Made by a program: the position numbers and the translations under genes. Below the pieces are notes generated by a model. It had not been told where the DNA came from and did not search any database. It worked only from the letters and a program-made list of their open reading frames with translations. This document shows, piece by piece, positions 1 through 12,900 of a stretch of 64,000 nucleotides of DNA. The stretch's first letter is position 1. Every line of letters starts with the position of its first letter. The stretch is from Physella acuta (Eukaryota > Mollusca > Gastropoda > Physidae), in the NCBI RefSeq assembly GCF_028476545.1, contig NW_026732544.1:61279-125278 (forward strand). Direction: 5' to 3'.

Positions 1-787
1 TCCATTATCTGACACTGGTGGTATGAGATCACAATTCTACTAACAGCCTAACACCCCTATTTTCAGATAAGTCCATTGTAGGATACTGGCAGTACCAATA
101 CACCTTATTTCTTGAAACTTGTATACAACAATAAATGATTTAACAATGATTGTAGGTATATTTGTTATACCAGTGACAGATAATGCCACACTAATAGAAT
201 CTTCTTAAAAAAGGGGTGTTAGGTTACTGGTAGTTAACAAATTACACACATATGGCTTGCTAATGTCAATGCTAACCTTATCCCTAACCTTAGTGTGATG
301 ATGTAATGTGTATGAAAGGTGTATACGTGGGACAGATGACTGCGTGTGTGTATATATCCTGTAGCGAGACGTGAGTGTGTTGACATGAATGTTGTACGGA
401 GTGAACGAGGGTACAAGGGAAGCAACTGGTTGAGTGACAGCAGTTGTGTTGTGAGTGAGGGGGACGGAAGTGTGTAGGAATGAATGGGTAGGACAGTTGA
501 AGGTTGGAGTAGAAAGGAAAAGGTTGATCTGTGAATAGACAAGAAAATTCGTTGGATTAAAGACTGTTGTACTTAACCTCTACAAGTTTATTAGTGTATA
601 TGTACACCTGAGTGTACGAGATTCCCGCCGCGCTGGCACATAATCCTACCATAAGCCTAAACCTAATTTCTTAGCATAAAACTAGACTACAAGACTACCA
701 ACAACCTGACACACCTATTTTTGGAAGAGTCTAATATAAGACATCAGAATACACCATCATACAGACTGTAAATGTAAACAGACTTAC
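1..787. other. BRCA2 intron sequence, no gene seen
   Basis: AT-rich sequence downstream of the last BRCA2 exon found here. It starts with the GTAAGT donor at 787 on the minus strand. Near-repeats of the phrase around 'cctaacacccctattt' occur at 46-60 and 203-225, and a related piece near 700-720. I see no convincing exon. The final BRCA2 exons (C-terminal RAD51-binding segment) should lie to the left of the window. Confidence 0.5.
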
Positions 788-946
788 TTTGCTTAACTTT
801 TCCACCTGGCTAAAGGCACTAGAGTATCTGCTGGAGTGGCCATTGCAGGTTAGGATGGACAACTCATTTCTGGTCTCCACTGAGATCAGGGATGATCTGC
901 CCCTGCTTCTGCTCAAGGTCAAGTTGTAGGCCACAAAGCATGACCC
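788..946 (-). CDS. BRCA2: BRCA2 exon 24, OB3 end
   Basis: Reads GSCFVAYNLTLSRSRGRSSL through AFSQVEKLSK, matching human [20 protein letters not shown] through KEGHFQETFNKMKN. 159 nt, phase 0 on both sides, GTAAGT donor. It is the last BRCA2 exon inside the window. Confidence 0.88.
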
Positions 947-3900
947 CTGTCTCAGGTGATTTACCTGTAAAAACAGTCAAGTCCAAATCTATGTCACTTT
1001 TGCTTTGCTTTTTAACACTGTTGTGTGCTAAGACGTTGGGCCCAAATGGAAATTTTACTTGTAAGGATTTTAAATTTGATGGGTTACTAAAACATTGGTG
1101 CAATCTGTTTTTATTCTACAGTTGTGATTTTTTTAATAGATAATACAGGTGTGTAGATATTAAGGGGATAATTGACAAGTAATGCAACCAGTCAATAAAT
1201 ATAAAGTAAAAAGTAAAGATTCCTCTTTAGACCTAGCAATCCATTGGGCCAATGAGGTATAGTTCATGTTTCTTGATCTCAGCGTATGAAAGGAAGGTGT
1301 GGTCAGCACTTTGCCCAGCCGCCTTTACTTTCCCTAATTGTGGCTTAATAGATGTTGATGGGCGAATTGATTTTTGGGGCTAATTTATTGTTGGGGCTAA
1401 CTAATGGCTAGATATTGCTTGGTAATAAATTGATAAATGTTTGGGTATACTTGATTGCTATAAATGGGGTTAATAGCTAGATACTGGGTGATAATAAATT
1501 GTAATTTGATAGATAATTGGGACTAATTGTTGGAGATGGGGCTAACTATTAGGAGATAATTCATGTATAAATATTGTTTGCACAGAGACCCTGGTGATAA
1601 GGTTTGTCTGTAAGAAGCTGTAATGCCAATGTATAAAACTCCATTTCTAGTTTTTGTGTGGAATGCTGACCCAAAGATTATTTAATTTTTATAAAATTAC
1701 AAATATGCACCAAAATTAATTTATTGTTTCAATTAATGTGTCAGTTTTAAGTTACAAATAATGCAATAATGTTTACAAAGAAAATATTCTAAAATGAGTT
1801 TTAAAAAAATGCAATGGTTCCAATAATATATTGTGGCCAACAATAAGAGCCCTCTACGCACTTGGTTTTGCTAATAACATAACAGATTTTACAGTTAACT
1901 TTTTTAATGCAGTTCTTCTTTAGCCATTTCTCCATTACTCCTTTAAACTGACAAATGCAGTCTCTAATTATATCATCCTCGTCTAGGCGATGATAAAAAG
2001 CAAGCAGAGAATTGCAGAAAATGGGTGAGGCATGGTGGTGGTTTTTCCACCAGCATGTGACAGAAATCCATACAGGCCACCCTCAGATTTGTGCTAAAAA
2101 ACCTGGCCAACTCTGGTCAAACTGCCTAATTTAGTTAGAGCAATTTTGATAATCTTCATACTTTAGATACTGGGTATATTTTATCAAAATGGTATTAAAG
2201 GGATAATACTCAAAAGCAATACTTTTCAATTTTCTTTTTTTTAATTTACATATTTTAGTCAGATTTTTATGTAACAGAAATGGTTCACACATTCACATAC
2301 TGTCTCATCTATCAATGGTGAAGTGACCACATTTTTAAGATTACCTAAACACACTTCCCCTTAAGTGATAACACCCTGAGCTAAAAAAAAATGCTTAGCT
2401 CACTATTTAGCTCCCATACTTACCAGAGCTGGAGACCAGACAGTGATCCTGATCAGGTCCCTGTTGACATCAGCGGCGTACACAACACTGGGTAGCTGTG
2501 GCCTGTTGATACAAGACAGTCTCAATACAGTGGTTTTATACAGGGCATTAGTCTATTGTAAGTGGTATTATACAGGTCATTAGTCTATTGTGGTTTTGAT
2601 GTTTTATACAAGATTCAGTGTTTTTATACAAGTAATAAGGATACAGACAAAAAGTTTTTATACAGGTCTAAGACAAGTGGTTGTATACAAGACATAAATG
2701 TTAATTTTGTGGCTTAATCATTTGGGTTAAAGAATTTATGGCTTTTTCATTGGGGTTTGTAAGAATTTGTAACTTTTTTCAATAGGGTTAAGATTTGTGG
2801 CTCTATTAATTAGGGTATAAAATTTTGCTTAAGGGAAGCTGCTTAAATTTGTTTCCATTTGTTCAATCAAAACTACAATACAATGTCTCTTCTACAACAC
2901 TCTAGATACATTTTAAGAAACAGGGCCACCTGACCTAAGACAACAGGTAATAAACCAAGATGTCTACAACACACTGATCTGGCACATATAACAAACAGTT
3001 CCACCAGAAATCACAAACAGAATGTCACCAACCTTTCAGCCTTCTCCAGCCTCACAACCACACCCACCATGTCCAGTTCCTGACACCAAGGCTGCCTATC
3101 TCTCAGACTCTCCACAGTCCAACTCTGATGTCCAAATACAAATGTTTTCAATTATAAACAAAGCAACAAATGTCTTTTTTTTTCCAAATATTTTTCTACT
3201 TTCACTGACTGGCTGATTGACCATTAGTTATTGGGCCTTGTGGGATGCCGTGGCCTAAGCAGTAGAGTGCTAGACAGCTAACCCAAAAGTCTCGAGTTCA
3301 AATCTGGATTCAAGTCAGTATAATGCCCTTGAGTCCACCCAGCTCTCATGCTGGGGAAATTAAAGGCGGCTGGGCATTGTGCTGACTATCCATTCATTTA
3401 CCAAGGTCACAGAAACAGGTGAACTCTACTACTTCACTTGCCCCATGGACTCAGGTTTGAAAAGGAATTTTTTTTAAATCGGGCCTTCAAATACATTTAT
3501 AATAATCTAAGACAATCTAGTCACGAAGAGGGGATGTGGTTGAATGGTAGTGCATTCAACTGCTAGCTTGAAAGTGTTGAGTTCAGATCCTGAAATTGAG
3601 TCTGTATCACTTCCCTGAGTTCACCCAGCTCTGATGGGTACCTAACTCACATGAGGGAAAGTAGAGGCAGCTGGGCATAGCGCTTATCCTGAGGCCAAAA
3701 AAATTATGAACTCTACTTCATCTGCCCTGTGGATCAGGTCTGAAATGGAGGCTTAACCTATATAGCCATACTATGTCTTATTTCAACCTAATTTTTCAAA
3801 ATATTCTTAAAGTTAGGTAAGTATTATAATCAACATTTTTATTTATAAAAAAAAATTGTTTAAAAAACATCTTATTGTGTCAGGGAATAAACACATACGA

Positions 3901-6900
3901 AAAAGAAATTTCAAGACAATTTACTAGTAGAAATATAATTAAAATTTAATTGATATTTACCTCCCTTGGCTGGTAAATGAGGTCAAGGAGGTTATCACTG
4001 ATTGGACAGTCTTTGAAGTAGGTCTGCCTGGTAGCTGTTAGTGTGATCTTACAACTGCCTGTGTTAGCCCTAAAACATATTCATGTGTTGATTTTGTTTT
4101 AAAATATCAAACATCACAGTACAAAAACCTGATTGCAGAGAACTGTTTTTAATTATTTATCCTCAAATGTTATTGAATTCATTTAGCTCATTAAAATTAA
4201 TCAAATGATAACATGAGTTTATTAATATTTTTTTATTGAAGCATAAAAGATTTTTAAATTTTTAATGAAGCTTTATTTTTATGCTTATTTATTGAAGCAT
4301 GAAAGATTTTTAAATTTTTAATAAAGGTTTATTTTTATGCTAAGCTTAATTTTTTAAAAATCTTTTAGCAGTCCTAGATTAAAATAAATCAACATTTATT
4401 TAGTCATCCCAACAAAGTCATACTAAAAAAAAATTTCTTTCAAGACTAGTGTATATTTTGTTTATTTATTTGTCATGGTTATTTATAGATTCTAAGTGTT
4501 GTTCTGTTTATGCCTGACTGTGATTTTTCCTTAGTGCTTCATGTTAGTGTTGTCCCACCACTGTACCATGATTGTTGTCCCACCACTGTACCAGACTATG
4601 ATTGTTGTCCCACCACTGTACCATGATTGTTGTCCCACCACTGTACCAGACCATGATTGTTGTCCCACCACTGTACCAGACCATGATTGTTGTCCCACCA
4701 CTGTACCAGACTATGATTGTTGTCCTACCACTGTACCATGATTGTTGTACCACCACTGTACCAGACTATGATTGTTGTCCCACCACTATACCACACTATG
4801 ATTGTTGTCCCACCACTGTACCATGATTGTTGTCCCACCACTGTACCTTGGTTTTTGTCCCACGACTGTACCAGACCATGATTGTTGTCCCACCACTGTA
4901 CCAGACTATGATTGTTGTCCCACCACTGTACCAGACCATGATTGTTGTCCCACCACTGTACCAGACTATGATTGTTGTCCCACCACTGTACCATGATTGT
5001 TGTCCCACCACTGTACCATGGTTTTTGTCCCACCACTGTACCAGACTATGATTGTTGTCCCACCACTGTACCAGACTATGTTGTCCCACCACTGTACCAG
5101 ACTATGATTGTTGTCCCACCACTGTACCAGACTATGATTGTTGTCCCACCACTGTACCATGATTGTTGTCCCACCACTGTACCAGACTATGATTGTTGTC
5201 CCACCACTGTACCACACTATGATTGTTGTCCCACCACTGTACCAGACTATGTTGTCCCACCACTGTACCAGACTATGATTGTTGTCCCACCACTGTACCA
5301 GACTATGTTGTCCCACCACTGTACCATGGTTTTTGTCCCACCACTGTACCAGACTATGATTGTTGTCCCACCACTGTACCAGACTATGTTGTCCCACCAC
5401 TGTACCAGACTATGATTGTTGTCCCACCACTGTACCAGACTATGATTGTTGTCCCACCACTGTACCATGATTGTTGTCCCACCACTGTACCAGACTATGA
5501 TTGTTGTCCCACCACTGTACCAGACTATGATTGTTGTCCCACCACTGTACCAGACCATGATTGTTGTCCCACCACTGTACCAGACCATGATTGTTGTCCC
5601 ACCACTGTACCAGACTATGATTGTTGTCCCACCACTGTACCAGACTATGATTGTTGGCCCTCCTCCATGTTGTCCCACCACTATACCACACCCTAATGTA
5701 AACACCTGAGCAGCCTACCTGGCAGCAGACACAGCCAGGTGAAACATCTTGAGACGCTGGCCCTCCCCCATGTTGTCCCACCACTGTACCACACCCTAAT
5801 GTAAACACCTGAGCAGCCTACCTGGCAGCAGACACAGCCAGATGAAACATCTTGAGACGCTGGCCCTCCTCCATGTTGTCCCACCACTATACCACACCCT
5901 AATGTAAACACCTGAGCAGCCTACCTGGCAGCAGACACAGCCAGATGAAACATCTTGAGACGCTGGCCCTCCTCCATGTTGTCCCACCACTGTACCACAC
6001 CCTAATGTAAACACCTGAGCAGCCTACCTGGCAGCAGACACAGCCAGATGAAACATCTTGAGACGCTGGCCCTCCTCCATGTTGTCCCACCACTGTACCA
6101 CACCCTAATGTAAACACCTGAGCAGCCTACCTGGCAGCAGACACAGCCAGGTAAAACATCTTGAGACGCTGGCCCTCCTCCATGTTGACCCACTCAGCCC
6201 CAGGTCTCCACACAGTCAACAGGCAGCCTGCAACAGGTAAAGGTCGTCTACTTCACATGGTCATACAAGTCATTGGCTACCTGCTAACATCATTCAATGG
6301 CTACCTGCTACCACCATTCAGTGGCAACCTACTCAGCAGTTAATGGCTACCTGCTAATAATTAGATAGCTACCTGCTACCACCATTAAATGGTTCAAGAT
6401 CCATTATTAAATAGTTACCTGCTAGCACCATAAAATGGCTGCCTGCTACCACCATTTAATGGCTACCTGCTACAAGCAGGCCAAACCCTGATTCTATTAT
6501 TGTTTTAAGCAGGAACTTGTTTTCTCACATTTCTAAATGTTAAATCCGTTTAGCCACTTACATGTTTTGTTATCTATATCCAGGTTGCAGCATCCGTTGA
6601 CCTTGAACTTCATGACGGGCACCACATTGCGGGTTTCCTAAAGAGAGATTTTGGTTCATATATTTCAACTATCTTGATCTTTAATGCTAAATAACTAGAC
6701 ATTTTTATGTATTCAATTGATAATAATTTCTAAATTATACGCAGCAAACATTGATTTACACCATCAGCCTTATCAAAATGCGTAACATGTGGTTATGAAA
6801 AAACTTTATTCAAAACATGTTAAAGTTACTAGAGTTGCTGAGTTGGCATAAGTAACTCCACAAATGTTTAGATAGTGAACTATACATTTTTTAGCTTAAA

Positions 6901-9900
6901 CGACCAGTGATTTACTGAATCAGTGTCGTCAGTGAAGACTTCAAACTACATCAGACAGGTGAGGTATAGAACTTACCTGTCCAGACTCCTTCATGGCATC
7001 CATCATCTTTTCCCTCATCTACTACATCAGACAGGTGAGGTATAGAACTTACCTGTCCAGACTCCTTCATGGCATCCATCATCTTTTCCCTCATCTACTA
7101 CATCAGACAGGTGAGGTATAGAACTTACCTGTCCAGACTCCTTCATGGCATCCATCATCTTTTCCCTCATCTCCTACATCAGACAGGTGAGGTATAGAAC
7201 TTACCTGTCCAGACTCCTTCATGGCATCCATCATCTTTTCCCTCATCTACTACATCAGACAGGTGAGGTATAGAACTTACCTGTCCAGACTCCTTCATGG
7301 CATCCATCATCTTTTCCCTCATCTCCTACATCAGACAGGTGAGGTATAGAACTTACCTGTCCAGACTCCTTCATGGCATCCATCATCTTTTCCCTCATCT
7401 CCTACATCAGACAGGTGAGGTATAGAACTTACCTGTCCAGACTCCTTCATGGCATCCATCATCTTTTCCCTCATCTCCTACATCAGACAGGTGAGGTATA
7501 GAACTTACCTGTCCAGACTCCTTCATGGCATCCATCATCTTTTCCCTCATCTACTACATCAGACAGGTGAGGTATAGAACTTACCTGTCCAGACTCCTTC
7601 ATGGCATCCATCATCTTTTCCCTCATCTCCTACATCAGACAGGTGAGGTATAGAACTTACCTGTCCAGACTCCTTCATGGCATCCATCATCTTTTCCCTC
7701 ATCTCCTACATCAGACAGGTGAGGTATAGAACTTACCTGTCCAGACTCCTTCATGGCATCCATCATCTTTTCCCTCATCTCCTACATCAGACAGGTGAGG
7801 TATAGAACTTACCTGTCCAGACTCCTTCATGGCATCCATCATCTTTTCCCTCATCTCCTACATCAGACAGGTGAGGTATAGAACTTACCTGTCCAGACTC
7901 CTTCATGGCGTCCATCATCTTTTCCCTCATCTCCTGCTGCCTCCTGTCCATGTCTACCTGTTTGTATTCCATCAGTTTTCTCACCTGGCTGGCACTCAAC
8001 TGTTGCTGAAAGAGTTAACAACCAGACACAGGTAAGTCACATGGTAAATGGTTTAGCTAAGTCGTAGTACTGACCATTATGTTAGTGGTAGCACTAGCCA
8101 CTGACCTTTACCTTGGTGGTAATATTATACTGACCATTACCATTGTGGCAGGACTAACCCAATGACCTTGAACTTCGCAGTAGTGCTACATCACTGGCTT
8201 TGACCAAAGTGGTAGTACTCCTCCACTGACCATTGCCTTTGAGGTAGCCTTACTGACCTTTACCTTTGTGTTAGTACTAAGCTACTGACCGTTCCATCAT
8301 TCTAGTACTCTCCCCCTGACCTTGACCTTAGTGGTAGTACTAGCCACTGACCATTACCTTAGTGGTAATATTAGACTACTGATCATTAACATGTGTGGTA
8401 GCACTAGCCTACTGACCTACAGTTTCAAATAACTGATAGAATCCATTTTTCAACACAACAAAAAAACATGTCTTTAGTTGGATCCTTTTTGTTTATTTAT
8501 TTATTTTTTTTTGTTATTTTATTTATAACCTCACACAAATAGGGACCAAAAGTGAAAAACAAAAAGGACATTTTATTACCTGAAACTCTTCAGGGTTCAT
8601 AGAGTTCTGGACAGCCTCATAAAGTTCAAGGCCAGTTGATAACATTTCAATTTCTTTTTTTGTCAACTTTCTGTTCCTTAGCTTCCTTCCTGTAAAATAA
8701 TTTTACAATTTTTTTTGTTATTTCTACTACAATAACACCCAAACATAAGATTACTTGATTAAAACTAAATTATTCCATAAATGTCATGTATTAACCTAAA
8801 GCTTCCCTATTGTCATACACAGTCACCTGAAAAAAGTCAGCCACCTCCCTTCCACATTAAAGGACATTACACCCGTTATTGAATAAATTGAAATGTAATT
8901 AAATTGAAATTAAATTAACGAACAGATACTAAACTAACTTTTTCCAAATTCACTCTGCACTGACAAGGTGATGTGGTTAAAAAACTTACCATTTTGCTTG
9001 TCTATTGCCTATAACTTAAGCAAACACTGTAGGCTTACCTGTAGGCTTACCTAATAGATACTAAACTAAATAATCCAGAACCCATCTACATTGACAAGGT
9101 GATGTGGTTAAACAGCTTACCATTTTGCTTGTCTATTGCCTATAACTTATGCAAACACTGTAGGCTTACCTGTAGGCTTACCTAACAGATACTAAACTAA
9201 ATAATCCAGAACCCATCTACATCGACAAGGTGATGTGGTTAAACAGCTTACCATTTTGCTTGTCTATTGCCTATAACTTAAGCAAACACTGTAGGCTTAC
9301 CTGTAGGCTTACCTAACAGATACTAAACTAAATAATCCAGAACCCATCTACATTGACAAGGTGATGTGGTTAAACAGCTCACCATTTTTTCTGTCTGTCG
9401 CCTGGTCCTCAAATGACGAGTACATTTTCTCTATCAGCATCTGTCTCTTGTCCTCGTGTTTCATCCTAGCCTGGTCCTCTTCCTCGGCTGTACGGAAGAT
9501 AGAGCCTCCCTCTTTCAGCTTTTCCATGTACTGTAGTTTTAATTTTAAAAATAAATGCATATAAATATTGTCTTTAATAATATAAAACTTTTTTAATTGT
9601 CTTATAGAATTATAATAAGAATACATTCTCACCACCTTATCCACAATCCACTTACCATGACCAGATACATTCTCACCACATTATCCACAATCCACTTACC
9701 ATGACCCAATACATTCTCAGAACATTATCCACAATCCATTTACCATCACTGGATACATTCTCACCACCTTATCCACAATCCACTTACCATGACTGGATAC
9801 ATTCTCACCACCTTATCCAAAATCCACTTACCATGACTGGATACATTCTCACCACATTATCCAAAATCCACTTAACATAACTGGATACATTCTCACCACC

Positions 9901-12900
9901 TTATCCAAAATCCACTTACCATAACTGGATACATTCTCCCCTCCTTATCCACAATCCACTTACCATGACTGGATACTTCCTAGCCACCACCACATCCACA
10001 CACCCCACCGTCCCGCCCGTGGGCTCTAGTGAAGCAAGCGGCACACACAGAGCAGATGGAGGGGACGTGTAGCCCAGCTTTGTGTACCACTTGGCTGGTC
10101 TGGTGGAGTTGCCACACAGCTTTAGAGCTGTGCCTTCTTTCAGCTGATCAAGTTCGGCAAAAAAAAAAATTTCTACTATCACTAATTTAATTTAAGCATA
10201 CATAAAGATATAAATAGTTATGATATGTAAATGAAGCAGAGCATTTCCCTTAGTTATTTCCCCTAAACATAGCCACCAGATGCATTACAATCTCCCTGGT
10301 GCATCCCCCCCCCCCCCCCCACCAAAAAGAACTGTAGTAAGATTTTACACCCAGTTGAAGACAAGTGGAGCCAAATTTTGATTTCACATTAAAAATTATT
10401 AAACAGTTAGACACAGGTCTTAAATAACTAGAGGGTGGGTGGTTGTTAATTTAATAATGCTAGAGCTCATGGCTGTTGTTCTTTAAGGTTTAGAGTCCAC
10501 TTTCAATCATGTGATCATATAACATACTGTATTTGTTATAGATATTTTTTTAACTACACAGATTTGTTTATTGATGGCTGACAGAGTTTGTTCCCCTTAT
10601 GTAACAGTTCATTCCTACAATAGATTTTTTACTTTCTCGTATATACAGAGTATATAGAAAGTCTTGTAATCGTGCACAAAATATTTTTTTTAAATCGAGA
10701 TTTGCACCTTTTACACCTCCCTGAAAAACATAATTTTGCAATCTTGTCCGTATGTCTGTGTATGTATGTGTGTCTGTAAACACGATAACTAGAGTACCAT
10801 TACAGCTAGGTTGATGAAATTTCATATATAAGTATTATATCAAATTTGTAGATCCGTATCATTTTTTGAGCGATTTCCGATAACCGGAAGTGGAACTTTT
10901 TCTAATTTTAATTTTTCAAAAGTCTATAACGAGTACTATTTCAGATAATTCTCTGTCTTCTATCAAATTTTGAGTAATTTCCGTTGACCGGAAGTAGTAA
11001 TTTACGCTATTTCCGATTTTAAAAAAAAAATGCATGTGAATTTATAAAGTGCTAATATCCCGCACTATTATGCACATTTTGTTTGGAGTTCACTTGGTGT
11101 GCAATTCTTTTTTCTACGAGATTCTATTCTATTATAAAAAGTTTAAGTAATAATGGATTAAAAATATTGTCTATATCCCGAGTTGCCATCCCCCATAGTG
11201 TTATATAAGAATTTTCGAGAAAGTTTAAGGGAGATCACTCCCGGTTTATTTTCATTGATGGCTGACAGAGTTTGTCCCCTTATGTACTATGAGACACCAG
11301 ACACACTACCTCCAATAGATTTTTGTATTGATGGCTGACAGAGTTTGTTCCCCTTATGTACACAACATACACTACTTCCAATAGATTTTTTTCATTGATG
11401 GCTGACAGCGTTTGTACTATGAGACACCACACAGACTACCTCAAATAGATTTTTTTGATGACTGACAGAATCTGTTCCCCTTATGTAACAGTTAACTCAC
11501 AACAATAGATTTGTTCATTGATGTCTGACAGAGTTTGTTCCCTTATGTTCAATGAGACACTACATACACTACCTCCAATAGATTTTTTTTATTGATGGCT
11601 GACAGAGTTTGTTCCCCTTATGTACCACAATACCGCGTTTACACTTGCGACATGTATACTATACATGGTTAGAAAAAAAACTTCGCAATAAGTGAGTATG
11701 CTCCCATATTAACTTAGGCCCTATAGTGAAGTTTTTTTTTTCTAGAAATGTATAGTATACATGTCGCAAGTGTAAACGCTGTATTAGACACCACAAACAC
11801 TACCTCCAAAGGACTGCAGGCATCCTGTGAACCAACCAGCTCAGCACCGCTGGTAACCAGCTTATCCCCTGGCTCTAGTCTTTTCCTGGCAACCAGGTCC
11901 TGTAGTCTGGGGTCCAGCAGGGCATTGATGGAGTACCAGCCATCGGTCAGTTCAACAGTCAGCTAGAAATATCAACATAAAATATTTCAGCCATTGGTCA
12001 GTTTAACAGTCCGCTAGAAATATCAACATTAAAATATTTCAGCCATTGGTCAGTTCAACAGTCCGCTAGAAATATCAACATTAAAATATTTCAGCCATCG
12101 GTCAGTTCAACAGTCCGCTAGAAATATAAACGTTAAAATATTTCAGACATTGGTCAGTTCAACAGTCCGCTAGAAATATAAACGTTAAAATATTTCAGAC
12201 ATTGGTCAGTTCAACAGTCCGCTAGAAATATAAACGTTAAAATATTTCAGACATTGGTCAGTTCAACAGTCCGCTAGAAATATAAACGTTAAAATATTTC
12301 AGACATTGGTCAGTTCAACAGTCAGCTAGAAATATAAACGTTAAAATATTTCAGACATTGGTCAGTTCAACAGTCAGCTAGAAATATAAACGTTAAAATA
12401 TTTCAGACATTGGTCAGTTCAACAGTCCGCTAGAAATATAAACGTTAAAATATTTCAGCCATCGGTCAGTTCAACAGTCCGCTAGAAATATCAACATTAA
12501 AATATTTCAGACATTGGTCAGTTCAACAGTCCGCTAGAAATATCAACATTAAAATATTTCAGACATTGGTCAGTTCAACAGTCCGCTAGAAATATAAACG
12601 TTAAAATATTTCAGCCATCGGTCAGTTCAACAGTCCGCTAGAAATATCAACATTAAAATATTTCAGACATTGGTCAGTTCAACAGTCCGCTAGAAATATC
12701 AACATTAAAATATTTCAGACATTGGTCAGTTCAACAGTCCGCTAGAAATATCAACATTAAAATATTTCAGCCATTGGTCAGTTCAACAGTCAGCTAGAAA
12801 TATCAACATTAAAATATTTCAGCCAGCAGTCAGTTCAACAGTCCGCTAAAAATATCAACATTAAAATATTTCAGCCATCGATTAGTTCAACAGTCAGCTA

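Noticed and set aside
234-542. Minus-strand frame as a further BRCA2 exon
   Set aside because: The sequence is low-complexity Ser/Thr/Leu without similarity to the BRCA2 C-terminus and lacks convincing splice borders in the required phase.
4541-5808. Several long open frames on both strands
   Set aside because: They follow from a 30-bp unit being divisible by three without stops; the translated text is only the repeat read in frames.
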